From NCBI RefSeq assembly GCF_014205075.1, contig NZ_JACHMU010000001.1, positions 2,480,001-2,544,000 on the forward strand: a stretch of 64,000 nt of DNA, read 5' to 3'. This document shows positions 8,557 to 16,261 of the stretch, one piece after another. The translations under genes were made by a program, and so were the position numbers. Position 1 is the stretch's first letter, and every line of letters begins with the position of its first letter. The notes beneath the pieces are model-generated. The model searched no databases. It was not told where the DNA came from and worked only from the letters and a program-made list of their open reading frames with translations. The stretch is from Microbacterium ginsengiterrae. Its GTDB lineage: Bacteria; Actinomycetota; Actinomycetes; Actinomycetales; Microbacteriaceae.

Positions 8557-8562
8557 ATTATC
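8557..8562 (-). promoter_or_regulatory. Possible -10 element of the GntR gene
   Basis: GATAAT, 6 bases before ATG 8550; differs from the TANNNT pattern at the first base. Confidence 0.35.
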
Positions 8563-8590
8563 CACGTTGTGACCTGCGCGATCCGCGTTC

Positions 8591-8606
8591 GTAACATGAT
8601 TGTCAC
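8591..8606. promoter_or_regulatory. Candidate GntR operator
   Basis: GTAACATGATTGTCAC: arms GTaACA and TGTcAC around TGAT, palindromic at 5 of 6 positions. It touches the -35 of the importer promoter and lies in the short divergent gap next to the regulator, the usual place for a FadR-type site. Confidence 0.4.
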
Positions 8607-8635
8607 TTGAAATATGAACTATGGGTTTATAGGTT
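8607..8635 (+). promoter_or_regulatory. Promoter of the ABC importer operon
   Basis: TTGAAA (8607-8612), 17-base spacer, TAGGTT (8630-8635). The predicted leader of about 35 bases carries the AAGGAG site at 8664-8669. Confidence 0.55.
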
Positions 8636-8676
8636 TAGCTTCACCCGCCGTCCCTCACCGCTCAAGGAGTACGAAA

Positions 8677-9747
8677 ATGACCCAGGCGCCCGCCGCCGAC
8701 GCACCCGTGGACGCGACTGCGACCGCCGAGGGTTCGGTGTCTCTGCGAGATGTGACCAAGACGTTCGGCGAGTTCACCGCCGTGCGCGATCTCCAGCTCG
8801 ACGTCGCAGCGGGGGAGTTCCTCTCGATGCTCGGTCCCTCCGGCTCCGGCAAGACGACGGTGCTGCGCATGATCGCCGGATTCGAGGAGGTCAGCAGTGG
8901 CACCATCCGGTTGTCCGGCAAGGACGTCACCCGCGTCGCGCCCCATGCACGCCCGGTGAACACGGTCTTCCAGGACTACGCGCTGTTCCCGCACATGACG
9001 ATCGCGGAGAACGTGGGGTACGGGCTCAAGGTCAAGGGCGCGTCGCGCGAGGTCCGTCGCGACAGGGTCGCCGAGCTGCTGCGACAGGTCAGGCTCGAAC
9101 ACGTCGCCGACCGTCTCCCGCACCAGCTCTCCGGCGGCCAGCGTCAGCGGATCGCGCTCGCGCGCGCACTGATCCTGCGCCCGCAGGTGCTCCTCCTCGA
9201 CGAGCCGCTCGGGGCGCTCGACAAGCAGCTGCGCGAGCAGATGCAGATCGAACTCAAGCAGATCCAGCGCGAGGTGGGGATCACGTTCATCTTCGTGACG
9301 CACGACCAGGAGGAGGCGCTCACCCTCAGCGACCGGGTGGCCGTGTTCAACAACGGGGCGATCGAACAGATCGGCTCCGCCCGCGAGGTGTACGAGTACC
9401 CGCAGACCGAGTTCGTCGCGCGTTTCCTCGGACTGTCCAACCTCATCGACGCGAAGCTCGCCGCTGAGCTCACCGGGGTCGCGGAGACGATCAGCATCCG
9501 CCCGGAGCGCGTCCGCCTCATCGGCCTGGACGCGCCACTGGCGGACGGCGACGTCGCGTTGGCCGGCGAGGTGCGCGAGCTCGTCTACACCGGCCCGTCG
9601 ACGCGGTTCCTCGTGCGCACGGACGCCGGCGTCGACATGATCGCCGAGCGGCCCAACAGCCATCACCCCGCTGCCGGTGCCGACCTCGCCCGCGGCGACC
9701 GCGTACGGGTCTCCTGGACCGACGACCACGCCGCCCGTCTTCCCTGA
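8677..9747 (+). CDS. ABC transporter ATP-binding protein, polyamine/thiamine type
   Basis: Energises import of an oligo-cationic or related small molecule. The 356-residue protein has Walker A GPSGSGKTT near residues 53-61, Q-loop, signature LSGGQ near 151, Walker B VLLLDEP near 171 and the H-loop HDQEEALTLSD. A C-terminal OB-fold (TOBE) domain follows from about residue 275, as in PotA. The ATG at 8677 is chosen because of AAGGAG 7 bases upstream; an in-frame ATG at 8614 lies upstream of the promoter -10 and is unlikely. First gene of a four-gene operon with a binding lipoprotein and two permeases. The PotA-type assignment is good, the substrate is not known. Confidence 0.9.
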   Translation: MTQAPAADAPVDATATAEGSVSLRDVTKTFGEFTAVRDLQLDVAAGEFLSMLGPSGSGKTTVLRMIAGFEEVSSGTIRLSGKDVTRVAPHARPVNTVFQDYALFPHMTIAENVGYGLKVKGASREVRRDRVAELLRQVRLEHVADRLPHQLSGGQRQRIALARALILRPQVLLLDEPLGALDKQLREQMQIELKQIQREVGITFIFVTHDQEEALTLSDRVAVFNNGAIEQIGSAREVYEYPQTEFVARFLGLSNLIDAKLAAELTGVAETISIRPERVRLIGLDAPLADGDVALAGEVRELVYTGPSTRFLVRTDAGVDMIAERPNSHHPAAGADLARGDRVRVSWTDDHAARLP

Positions 9748-9787
9748 ACCGAACCCTGCATCACCCACATCGATAGGAGCAACACCC

Positions 9788-10963
9788 ATGCGCAAGAAGC
9801 TGATCGCCGGCGCGGCGATGACCGCAGTCGCCGTGCTCGCCCTGACCGCCTGTTCCAGCGGCACGGAGGAGGCCGCAGGCGGCCTCACCATCGACGTCCC
9901 CGACGTCCCCATGCACTCCGAGCTCGGCGACTACGAAGGCGAAGTCAACATCATCGCGTGGAGCGGCTTCGTCGAGCCCGCGTGGTCGGACCAGTTCACC
10001 GAGGACACCGGATGCGTCGTCAACCGCCGTGTCGCCGGCACGAGCGACGAGATGGTGCAGCTGATGCGCACCGGCGACTACGACCTCGTCTCCGCATCGG
10101 GAGACGCCAGCCTCCGCCTCATCGCCGGCGGGGACGTCGCCCCCCTCAACCTCGAGCTGATCCCGAACTTCGGCGACGACATCGTCGAGGGCATGAAGGG
10201 GCAGATCTACGACACCATCAACGGCAAGAGCTACGGCGTGCCGATCGGCCGCGGCGCGAACATCCTCCAGTACAACAGCGAGGTCGTCACCGAGGAGCCC
10301 ACCAGCTGGGACGTCGCCTGGGAGACCGACAGCCCGTACGCCGGGGAGATCATCGGCTACGACGCACCCATCTACATCGCCGACGCCGCCGTGTACCTCA
10401 TGGCCCACGAGCCCGACCTCGGGATCACCAACCCCTACGCGCTCGATGAGGACCAGCTGGCCGCTGCGGTCGACCTGCTCAAGCAGCAGAACGGAATCGT
10501 CTCGGAGTACTGGTCCGACCCGTCGGCGCAGATCACGTCGTTCGCCGGTGGCACCACGTCGCTCGGCACCTCGTGGGAGGTCCTGCGCAAGCTCACCGAG
10601 GACGAGAAGTTCAAGAGCGTCCTGCCCGAAGAGGGATCGACCGGATGGTCGGATGCGTGGATGCTCGCGGCGGAGAGCGCGAACCCCAACTGCGCGTATG
10701 CGTGGATGGACTACACCTCGAGCCCCGAGGTCAACGGCGCGATCGCGATGAACTTCGGCATGGCGCCCGCCAACGCCGCGTTCTGCGAGCTGAGCGACGA
10801 GGCGCAGGAGCACTGCGACTACTACAACGCCACCGATGAGGAGTACTTCGAGAAGGTCTGGTTCTGGACCACCCCGCTCGAGCAGTGCATCGACGGCCGC
10901 ACCGACGTGACCTGCACGAACTTCCAGCAGTGGACGGACGCCTGGCTGACCGTCAAGAACTGA
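9788..10963 (+). CDS. Polyamine-type ABC substrate-binding lipoprotein
   Basis: Extracellular binding protein of the PotD/PotF class, 391 residues. Residues 1-21 form a lipoprotein signal peptide with lipobox LTAC and Cys22 as the lipidated residue. The mature part has the INIIAWSGFVEP-like first strand and later the ADAAVYL and GWSDAWML blocks seen in the spermidine/putrescine family. The Cys-rich end (several Cys between residues 330 and 385) is unusual and may form disulfides outside the cell. Start ATG 9788 follows AGGAGC. Together with the ATPase and the two permeases it forms a complete importer; the polyamine ligand is inferred from family likeness only. Confidence 0.88.
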   Translation: MRKKLIAGAAMTAVAVLALTACSSGTEEAAGGLTIDVPDVPMHSELGDYEGEVNIIAWSGFVEPAWSDQFTEDTGCVVNRRVAGTSDEMVQLMRTGDYDLVSASGDASLRLIAGGDVAPLNLELIPNFGDDIVEGMKGQIYDTINGKSYGVPIGRGANILQYNSEVVTEEPTSWDVAWETDSPYAGEIIGYDAPIYIADAAVYLMAHEPDLGITNPYALDEDQLAAAVDLLKQQNGIVSEYWSDPSAQITSFAGGTTSLGTSWEVLRKLTEDEKFKSVLPEEGSTGWSDAWMLAAESANPNCAYAWMDYTSSPEVNGAIAMNFGMAPANAAFCELSDEAQEHCDYYNATDEEYFEKVWFWTTPLEQCIDGRTDVTCTNFQQWTDAWLTVKN

Positions 10964-11030
10964 TCGCTCGTCCGCCGGGCGGGGCATGACCCCGCCCGGC
11001 GGTTCCGTCACATCGAGAACGGGAATCCCC

Positions 11031-11858
11031 ATGAAACGCCGCGCCCGCCTCGCCGGCCTGCTGGCTCTGCCGATGACCTGGCTCATCGGCGTCTACATCC
11101 TCTCCCTGGTGCTGCTGCTGGCCACCGCCTTCTGGGTCACCGACCCGTTCACATCGAAGGTCAAACCGGGGTTCACCCTGCGCAACTTCGAGCAGCTGTT
11201 CGTCAACCCCGCATACTTCAACACCGCCGGGCGCACGCTCGGCATCGCGCTCGCCGTGACCGTCGTGAGCATCCTGCTCTCCGTCCCGCTCGGGCTGTTC
11301 ATGGCGAAGGTCGCGTCCCCCTGGCTGCGCGGCGTCCTTGCCGCCGCCATCACGCTCCCGTTGTGGGCCGGGTATCTGGTGAAGGTGCTCGCGATGCGCA
11401 TCACCTTCACGCAGGAGGGCTTCTTCAACTGGGCCCTGGCGCCGCTGGGCATCTCCGGCCCCGGATTCAGCATGGTCACCGTCGTGCTGACGCTCACCTA
11501 CCTGTGGCTGCCGTACATGGCCGTCCCGGTGTTCACCGCGATCCGGCAGTTGCCGCCGAACCTCTTCGACGCCGCATCCGACCTGGGCGCCGGATCCTGG
11601 CGCACCATCCGCACCGTCGTGCTGCCCCTGATCAAGCCGGCGATCATCGCCGGCTCCGTGTTCACCTTCTCGTTGAGCCTCGGGGACTACCTCGTGGCCA
11701 AGTTCGTCGGTGGGTCGACGCAGATGATCGGAAGCATCATCGCCTCGAACATCAACCTGAATCCGCCGATCGCCGCCGCCTTCTCGGTGGTGCCGATCGT
11801 GTTCGTCGTCGTGTACCTGCTGGGCGTCCAGCGCACCGGTGCACTGGAGAGGATGTGA
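11031..11858 (+). CDS. ABC transporter permease, PotB-like
   Basis: Inner-membrane permease of 275 residues with six hydrophobic segments. The EAA loop that docks the ATPase reads FDAASDLGAGSWRTIRTVVLPL, in the expected place after the fourth helix. ATG 11031 is preferred over an in-frame ATG at 10986 because the shorter protein starts at the usual basic residues (KRRARL) before helix 1. It follows the binding-protein gene by 67 bases and ends just before the second permease. Forms the channel heterodimer with that protein. Confidence 0.88.
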   Translation: MKRRARLAGLLALPMTWLIGVYILSLVLLLATAFWVTDPFTSKVKPGFTLRNFEQLFVNPAYFNTAGRTLGIALAVTVVSILLSVPLGLFMAKVASPWLRGVLAAAITLPLWAGYLVKVLAMRITFTQEGFFNWALAPLGISGPGFSMVTVVLTLTYLWLPYMAVPVFTAIRQLPPNLFDAASDLGAGSWRTIRTVVLPLIKPAIIAGSVFTFSLSLGDYLVAKFVGGSTQMIGSIIASNINLNPPIAAAFSVVPIVFVVVYLLGVQRTGALERM

Positions 11859-11865
11859 GCTCGGC

Positions 11866-12678
11866 ATGCTGAGACTCTCGTTGACCGCGAAGATCGTGCT
11901 GGGCGTCATCGTCGCAGCCATCCTCGCCTTCATGTATGTGCCCCTGATGCTCGTGGTGCTGAACTCCTTCAACGCCGCGCGCATCGCCAGCTGGCCGGTG
12001 CGAGGCTTCTCGTTGGAGTCGTGGGGCAAGGCCTTCACGAGTGAGCCCGTGCGCGCCGCGTTGCTGAACTCCGTGCTCGTCGCCACCGGTGCCACCGCGA
12101 TCGCTCTGGTCCTCGGCACCCTCGTCGCCTTCGCCCTGCAGCGCTACGACTTCTTCGGCAAGCGGGCGGTGAACCTTCTCGTGGTCCTGCCGATCGCGCT
12201 CCCCGGCATCGTGACCGGTGTCGCGCTGAACAACACCTACAACCAGATCCTGGAGCCCATCGGCATCCATGTCGGGTTCTTCGGGATGATCATCGCGCAT
12301 GGGACCTTCTGCATCGTCATGGTGTTCAACAACATCCTCGCGCGGTTGCGCCGTCTGAACCCCGGGGTGGAGGAGGCGTCCAAGGACCTTGGCGCCACAC
12401 CGTGGCAGACCTTCCGCATGGTGACCTTCCCGCAGTTCCGCAGTGCGTTCATCGCCGGTGGCATCCTCGCCTTCGCGTTGAGCTTCGACGAGGTGTACGT
12501 CACGATCTTCACCGCACCGCCTGGCGTGGACACGCTGCCGCTGTGGATCATGAACCAGATGGCCCGTCCGAATGAGGCCAACGTGGTCAACGTCGTGGCG
12601 ACCGTGGTCATCCTCGCCTCGTTCATCCCGGTGTGGGTGTCGCAGCGGCTCGGAAGGGAGATCGACGAGCGGGGCTGA
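11866..12678 (+). CDS. ABC transporter permease, PotC-like
   Basis: Second inner-membrane permease, 270 residues, six hydrophobic segments. The EAA loop is EEASKDLGATPWQTFRMVTFP. The start is taken as ATG 11866, 7 bases after the stop of the first permease and behind GGAGAGGA at 11845-11852; an overlapping GTG at 11839 would add 9 residues. Last gene of the importer operon. Like PotC it is expected to pair with the PotB-like subunit. Confidence 0.88.
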   Translation: MLRLSLTAKIVLGVIVAAILAFMYVPLMLVVLNSFNAARIASWPVRGFSLESWGKAFTSEPVRAALLNSVLVATGATAIALVLGTLVAFALQRYDFFGKRAVNLLVVLPIALPGIVTGVALNNTYNQILEPIGIHVGFFGMIIAHGTFCIVMVFNNILARLRRLNPGVEEASKDLGATPWQTFRMVTFPQFRSAFIAGGILAFALSFDEVYVTIFTAPPGVDTLPLWIMNQMARPNEANVVNVVATVVILASFIPVWVSQRLGREIDERG

Positions 12679-12709
12679 GCCCGTGTTCGCTGTGAGCGGT
12701 CGCTTCGCA

Positions 12710-12739
12710 TTGACCGCGCACGGCGTCGCACGGTTGTAT
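12710..12739 (+). promoter_or_regulatory. Possible promoter of the FKBP gene
   Basis: TTGACC (12710-12715), 18-base spacer, TTGTAT (12734-12739), then GGAGGC and ATG 12746. The GGAGG touches the start too closely for a normal ribosome site, so a leaderless message is possible. Confidence 0.4.
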
Positions 12740-12745
12740 GGAGGC

Positions 12746-13114
12746 ATGACTGATCGCACAAAGCCTGAGTTCGACGCCCCCACGGGCCCTGCGCCCGCAG
12801 AGCTCGTCATCCGAGACATCATCGAGGGTGACGGCGCCGAGGCGAAGCCCGGCGACACCGTTACCGTCCACTACGCGGGTGTCGAGTTCGACTCCGGCGA
12901 GGAGTTCGACTCATCGTGGGGCCGCGGCGAGACGATCCAGTTCCCGCTGCGCGGCCTGATCCAGGGGTGGCAGGACGGCATCCCCGGAATGAAGGTCGGC
13001 GGACGTCGCGAGCTCGTCATCCCGCCGCACCTCGCCTACGGTCCCGCAGGTGCGGGGCACTTCCTGTCGGGCAAGACCCTCATCTTCATCATCGACCTCG
13101 TCGCCGTCGGCTGA
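12746..13114 (+). CDS. FKBP-type peptidyl-prolyl cis-trans isomerase
   Basis: Single-domain folding helper of 122 residues in the cytoplasm. The FKBP fold is evident: VTVHYAGVEFDSGEEFDSS, the IQGWQDGIPGMKVGGRRELVIPPHLAYG block that lines the active site, and a final LIFIIDLVAV strand. The usual GxxIPPNxxLxF segment is shortened to GAGHFLSGKTLIF. There is no signal peptide. The gene is monocistronic and ended by a hairpin shared with the convergent MFS gene. Confidence 0.92.
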   Translation: MTDRTKPEFDAPTGPAPAELVIRDIIEGDGAEAKPGDTVTVHYAGVEFDSGEEFDSSWGRGETIQFPLRGLIQGWQDGIPGMKVGGRRELVIPPHLAYGPAGAGHFLSGKTLIFIIDLVAVG

Positions 13115-13134
13115 TCGGCTCCGAGTCCGTTCTT

Positions 13135-13170
13135 CGAGAACCCCGCGTCCGTCAGGGCGCGGGGTTCTCG
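13135..13170. terminator. Bidirectional hairpin overlapping the MFS stop codon
   Basis: A perfect 13-pair stem (CGAGAACCCCGCG with its complement) and 10-base loop. The stop codon of the convergent MFS gene (13152-13154) lies in the loop, so the hairpin doubles as coding sequence for the last residues of that protein. Confidence 0.75.
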
Positions 13171-14435
13171 GCGTCGTAGTCGCGGAATCGCGGCGTGAGG
13201 CGCACGAGCAGAGCCACCAGCGCGATGATCACGAAGCCGCCGAGCAGGGGAGGGAACCAGATCGCCGTGACCGTGGCGAGGGTGCCGGCGTAGAGCGCGC
13301 CGACGCGGGGCCCGCCGGTGACGACGATGATGAAGACGCCCTGGAGTCTGCCGCGGATGCTGTCGGGGACCGAGGCCTGCATCATCGTGTTGCGGTAGAT
13401 CGAACTGATGTTGTCGGCGGCGCCGGAGGCCGCCAGCGCCAGACACGCGGCGATGACGAGACCGAGGTTCGTCGTGTTCTCGTCGACGGGCGGCAACCAG
13501 ACGCCGATCAGCAGCACCGCACCGAAGACGACGATGGACGCGCCGTACAACTGGATGGACCGCTGGATTCCTCGGCCATGCCAGCGGTAGCGGACAACGC
13601 GTCCGGAGAAGAGGCTCGACAGGAACGTCCCTGCCGCGACGGCAGCGGTCAGAGCGCCGGTGGTGATCGCCCCGCCGCCGAGCAGGACCGTGCCGAGCGC
13701 CGGGTACAGGGCCATCGGGTTGCCGAAGGTCATCGCGATGATGTCGAGGATGTACTGCATCCGGATGTTGCGGGCGCGGGAGAGGAAGCGCCAGCCGTCC
13801 ACCAGCGACGCGATGCCAGGGCGGACGATCGTCCCCTCCGGGCGCAGTGCGGGGAGGGTCCACAGTCCGAGGAACATGGCGAGCATGAGGACGACGTCGA
13901 TCGTGTAGGTCCAGCCGTACCCGGTCGTGGCGACGAGGACGCCCGCGAGTGCAGGCCCGACCATGACCATGATCCCGATCGTGATCCCGTTGAGTGCGGA
14001 GGCCGGTGCGAGCAGATCCCGGGGGATCAGTCGGGGGATGATCGCGCTGCGGGTGGCCATGCCGACGGAGTTCGCCGCGGCATTGACCACGCTGAGCGCG
14101 TAGAGCCACCAGATCGTCTCGAGCTGCGTCCAGGTGAGCACGGCGAGCAGGAGCGTGGAGGCGAAGGTGATCGTCGCGGCCACCAGGCCGACGATGCGGC
14201 GGTCGAACGCGTCGGCGAGCATCCCGCCGTAGAGTCCGGCGATGATCATCGGCACGAGGCCGGCCACCGCGACCATCGACACCGCGAAGGTGCTGCCGGT
14301 GAGGGCGAACACGTGGAGCATGATCGTCACCAGGGTGAGCTGGCCGCCCATTCCTGCGAGGGTGGAGCCGATCCACAGCCGGGTGAAGGCGGCACTGGCC
14401 CGGAACGGGCGAAGATCGATCAGGGCGCTGCTCAC
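13152..14435 (-). CDS. MFS transporter
   Basis: Major facilitator superfamily protein of 427 residues with about 12 hydrophobic helices. The first cytoplasmic loop carries GGMLADAFDRRIVG, a form of the family's A motif (GxLxDrxgrR). The general pattern resembles the DHA3/enterobactin-exporter-like subgroup, which has unknown or drug efflux roles in actinobacteria. The start is GTG 14435, set by TAGCCT exactly 6 bases upstream. No regulator or enzyme is linked, so the substrate cannot be inferred. Confidence 0.88.
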   Translation of the reverse strand: MSSALIDLRPFRASAAFTRLWIGSTLAGMGGQLTLVTIMLHVFALTGSTFAVSMVAVAGLVPMIIAGLYGGMLADAFDRRIVGLVAATITFASTLLLAVLTWTQLETIWWLYALSVVNAAANSVGMATRSAIIPRLIPRDLLAPASALNGITIGIMVMVGPALAGVLVATTGYGWTYTIDVVLMLAMFLGLWTLPALRPEGTIVRPGIASLVDGWRFLSRARNIRMQYILDIIAMTFGNPMALYPALGTVLLGGGAITTGALTAAVAAGTFLSSLFSGRVVRYRWHGRGIQRSIQLYGASIVVFGAVLLIGVWLPPVDENTTNLGLVIAACLALAASGAADNISSIYRNTMMQASVPDSIRGRLQGVFIIVVTGGPRVGALYAGTLATVTAIWFPPLLGGFVIIALVALLVRLTPRFRDYDAENPAP

Positions 14436-14441
14436 CTGACG

Positions 14442-14447
14442 AGGCTA
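14442..14447 (-). promoter_or_regulatory. -10 element of a leaderless promoter (MFS gene)
   Basis: TAGCCT, CGTCAG, then GTG 14435. Confidence 0.5.
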
Positions 14448-14503
14448 CCGGCTCGAAAGCGCCGTGCCTTCGCGCTCGGGTCCCGCGTCGACTCGCGGGC
14501 TGG

Positions 14504-14509
14504 TAGACT
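14504..14509 (+). promoter_or_regulatory. Likely -10 element of rpsO
   Basis: TAGACT, predicting a transcript start near 14516 and an 84-base leader before rpsO. No good -35 is visible. Confidence 0.45.
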
Positions 14510-14599
14510 CTTCAGGTTGCCGTTTGATCGGCCGCGGATAAAGAGAGCCCACGTATCAGGCGTCGGGCGCCGCGCAATGAGCGAAAGGGGATCGAATTT

Positions 14600-14869
14600 A
14601 TGGCACTGGAAGCAGACGTCAAGAAGGCGATCATCGAAGAGTACGCGACGCACCCCGGTGACACCGGATCCCCCGAGGTGCAGGCCGCAATGCTGACGCA
14701 GCGCATCAAGGACCTCACGGAGCACCTCAAGGAGCACAAGCACGACCACCACTCGCGTCGTGGGCTGTTCCTGCTCGTCGGTCAGCGCCGTCGTCTGCTC
14801 GGCTACCTCCAGAGCGTGGACATCGAGCGTTACCGCTCGCTGATCCAGCGCCTTGGACTGCGCCGCTGA
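14600..14869 (+). CDS. rpsO: 30S ribosomal protein S15
   Basis: Binds 16S rRNA at the central-domain three-way junction early in small-subunit assembly. The 89 residues are the standard length and include [11 protein letters not shown], [11 protein letters not shown] and the basic end LLGYLQ. ATG 14600 follows GAAAGGGG. The 84-base leader is long enough for the S15 autoregulation known in several phyla. It stands alone: pnp, its common partner, lies 8.6 kb downstream. A strong terminator follows. Confidence 0.98.
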   Translation: MALEADVKKAIIEEYATHPGDTGSPEVQAAMLTQRIKDLTEHLKEHKHDHHSRRGLFLLVGQRRRLLGYLQSVDIERYRSLIQRLGLRR

Positions 14870-14902
14870 GCGACCAGCGTTCAATCGCGCGAAACTTCTT
14901 GG

Positions 14903-14934
14903 AAGGCCGTCCCCAGGTGTGGGGGCGGCCTTCT
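14903..14934 (+). terminator. Terminator after rpsO
   Basis: A 13-pair stem (one G-U pair), GAAGGCCGTCCCC with its complement, and a 6-base loop, 34 bases past the stop. Only a short TT-rich tail follows. Confidence 0.8.
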
Positions 14935-14973
14935 TCGCGTCCGGTCGTCGAATCGCGAGTCGACCGCGACTGC

Positions 14974-15002
14974 TTGCTTTCCTGATGGAAAGCATTTAGC
15001 CT
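14974..15002 (+). promoter_or_regulatory. Promoter of the membrane-protein/wHTH operon
   Basis: TTGCTT (14974-14979), 17-base spacer, TAGCCT (14997-15002). The -35 and most of the spacer are covered by the first palindrome; the second palindrome begins just after the predicted transcript start near 15009. Confidence 0.5.
14975..14994. promoter_or_regulatory. Palindromic operator O1
   Basis: TGCTTTCCTGATGGAAAGCA: perfect 8-base arms around TGAT. Read on the other strand the centre is ATCA, matching O2 at 15015-15034. Confidence 0.7.
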
Positions 15003-15014
15003 TCCCCGTGCGCA

Positions 15015-15034
15015 TGGTTTCCATCAGGAAACCA
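15015..15034. promoter_or_regulatory. Palindromic operator O2
   Basis: TGGTTTCCATCAGGAAACCA: perfect 8-base arms around ATCA. It differs from O1 only at the third base of each arm; the centres are 40 bases (about four helical turns) apart. Confidence 0.7.
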
Positions 15035-15047
15035 CCGGGAGGGTGAG

Positions 15048-15914
15048 ATGGAACAGCGACCGATCGACGGGGCGCGGCCGTTGCCTCAGCCGGAGCCGCC
15101 GATCGCTCTGGCCTATCTCGACGAGGTCGACAGGATTCAGGCGCGCCGAGAAGACGCCGTGGATCGGCGCGGCCTCGCGGTGCTGGCTCTGGCGAACGCG
15201 ATGACACTGTCGGTGTACGTGGGGATCCTGTGCTTCGGCGCCGGCGTGCCGACGCTGAGCTCCTCGTTCCTCGTCCTCCTCGCACTCCTCCTGCTCTGGC
15301 TGCAACTGGTCACCGAGCGCCGCGAGACTCACGGTGCCTGCGGGTCCCGATTATGGGGATCACGGGTGCTCGACCTCACCTTCGCGGGGGTGCTCGGCGT
15401 CGTCGTCATCGCCGGTGCCACCGTCTCGTTCTTCGGCATCGACGTGCCGTGGTGGGCGCGCGCGGTCCCCTCGGCGGTCGCTCTGCTCGGGATGGGGGTC
15501 CCCGCCCTGCGCGAGCTGCGTCGCACGCCGCGCGCCACGGCCGGCGCGCCGCGCCGGCCGATGACGCGCGCAGAGCGATGGGCGACCGTCGCCGTCGGCG
15601 CGATGGTGGCGATCGCGGTCTGGGCGATCGGCGGCGCCGACGCGCTCGTGACATCCGTCCTCGCGGTCGCCATGATGACCGCTTATGTCGCTTGGTGGAT
15701 CGCCGGCAGGGTGAGCCGGCGGCTTCCCGCGCTCGGGGCCGTGTGGGCATGGCCCCAGTGGTCCGCGTTCGCCGTCGGCGGCGCGGCCGCCGCGGCCCTC
15801 CTCATCACTGAGCTCCTCGGGGTTTCGGTACCCGCCGGCGTCGTCGCGCCGCTCGCCGGTGTGATCCTCGTTCTCTGTGTGGCAAGCGCCCTCCTCGAGG
15901 GACGCGATGCCTGA
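15048..15914 (+). CDS. Multi-spanning membrane protein controlled by a linked wHTH regulator
   Basis: Unrecognised membrane protein of 288 residues. A soluble N-terminus of about 45 residues, with an acidic-basic helix EVDRIQARREDAVDRRG, is followed by roughly eight hydrophobic segments grouped in pairs, separated by an Arg-rich loop at about residues 160-180. No transporter, enzyme or protease motif is seen. ATG 15048 follows GGGAGGGTGAG. It overlaps the downstream regulator gene by 8 bases, so both are made together. Actinobacteria carry many pairs of this kind (small winged-helix regulator plus membrane protein) of unknown role, often linked to envelope or drug stress. Confidence 0.7.
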   Translation: MEQRPIDGARPLPQPEPPIALAYLDEVDRIQARREDAVDRRGLAVLALANAMTLSVYVGILCFGAGVPTLSSSFLVLLALLLLWLQLVTERRETHGACGSRLWGSRVLDLTFAGVLGVVVIAGATVSFFGIDVPWWARAVPSAVALLGMGVPALRELRRTPRATAGAPRRPMTRAERWATVAVGAMVAIAVWAIGGADALVTSVLAVAMMTAYVAWWIAGRVSRRLPALGAVWAWPQWSAFAVGGAAAAALLITELLGVSVPAGVVAPLAGVILVLCVASALLEGRDA

Positions 15915-16227
15915 CGGCGGCCACCCTCGACGGAGGCTCGACGACAACTTCGCGAGCCCGATCCGCTTCTCGCTCATGGCCGCGCTGCTGGATGGCAACG
16001 AGCTCGATTTCGCCACCCTCGCACGGATCCTGGAGGTCGGCGACTCCGCGCTGAGCAAGTCGATCGCCCACCTCAACGTCTCCGGTTACGTCGCGACGCG
16101 CAGGGGCGATGTGGGCAGCCGTCCTCGGACGTGGGTGCGCTCCACGCTCAAGGGCGAGCGTGCCTTCACCGCGCATCTGCGGGCGCTGCAGGAGATCGTC
16201 GAGTTCGGTGGCAGGCAGCGCTCCTGA
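15907..16227 (+). CDS. Winged-helix (MarR-like) transcriptional regulator
   Basis: DNA-binding protein of 106 residues. The pattern FASPIRFSLMAALLDGNELDFATLARILEVGDSALSKSIAHLNVSGYV matches the compact winged-helix group (HTH_34 type), with recognition helix at about residues 43-58 and the wing in the RRGDVGSRPRTWV segment. Only a short helix follows, so it probably works as a dimer without a large ligand domain. ATG 15907 is chosen because it overlaps the preceding stop by 8 bases; a GTG at 15877 is possible. It is the best candidate for binding the two palindromes at 14975 and 15015 and repressing its own operon. Confidence 0.82.
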   Translation: MPDGGHPRRRLDDNFASPIRFSLMAALLDGNELDFATLARILEVGDSALSKSIAHLNVSGYVATRRGDVGSRPRTWVRSTLKGERAFTAHLRALQEIVEFGGRQRS

Positions 16228-16261
16228 TCGGCCGCGGTCGGCCAGGAGCGCAACAGCGGCG

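Noticed and set aside
9677..9787. Longer N-terminus for the ABC binding protein from an upstream start at 9677
   Set aside because: It would overlap the ATPase gene and bury the lipoprotein signal peptide that begins at ATG 9788.
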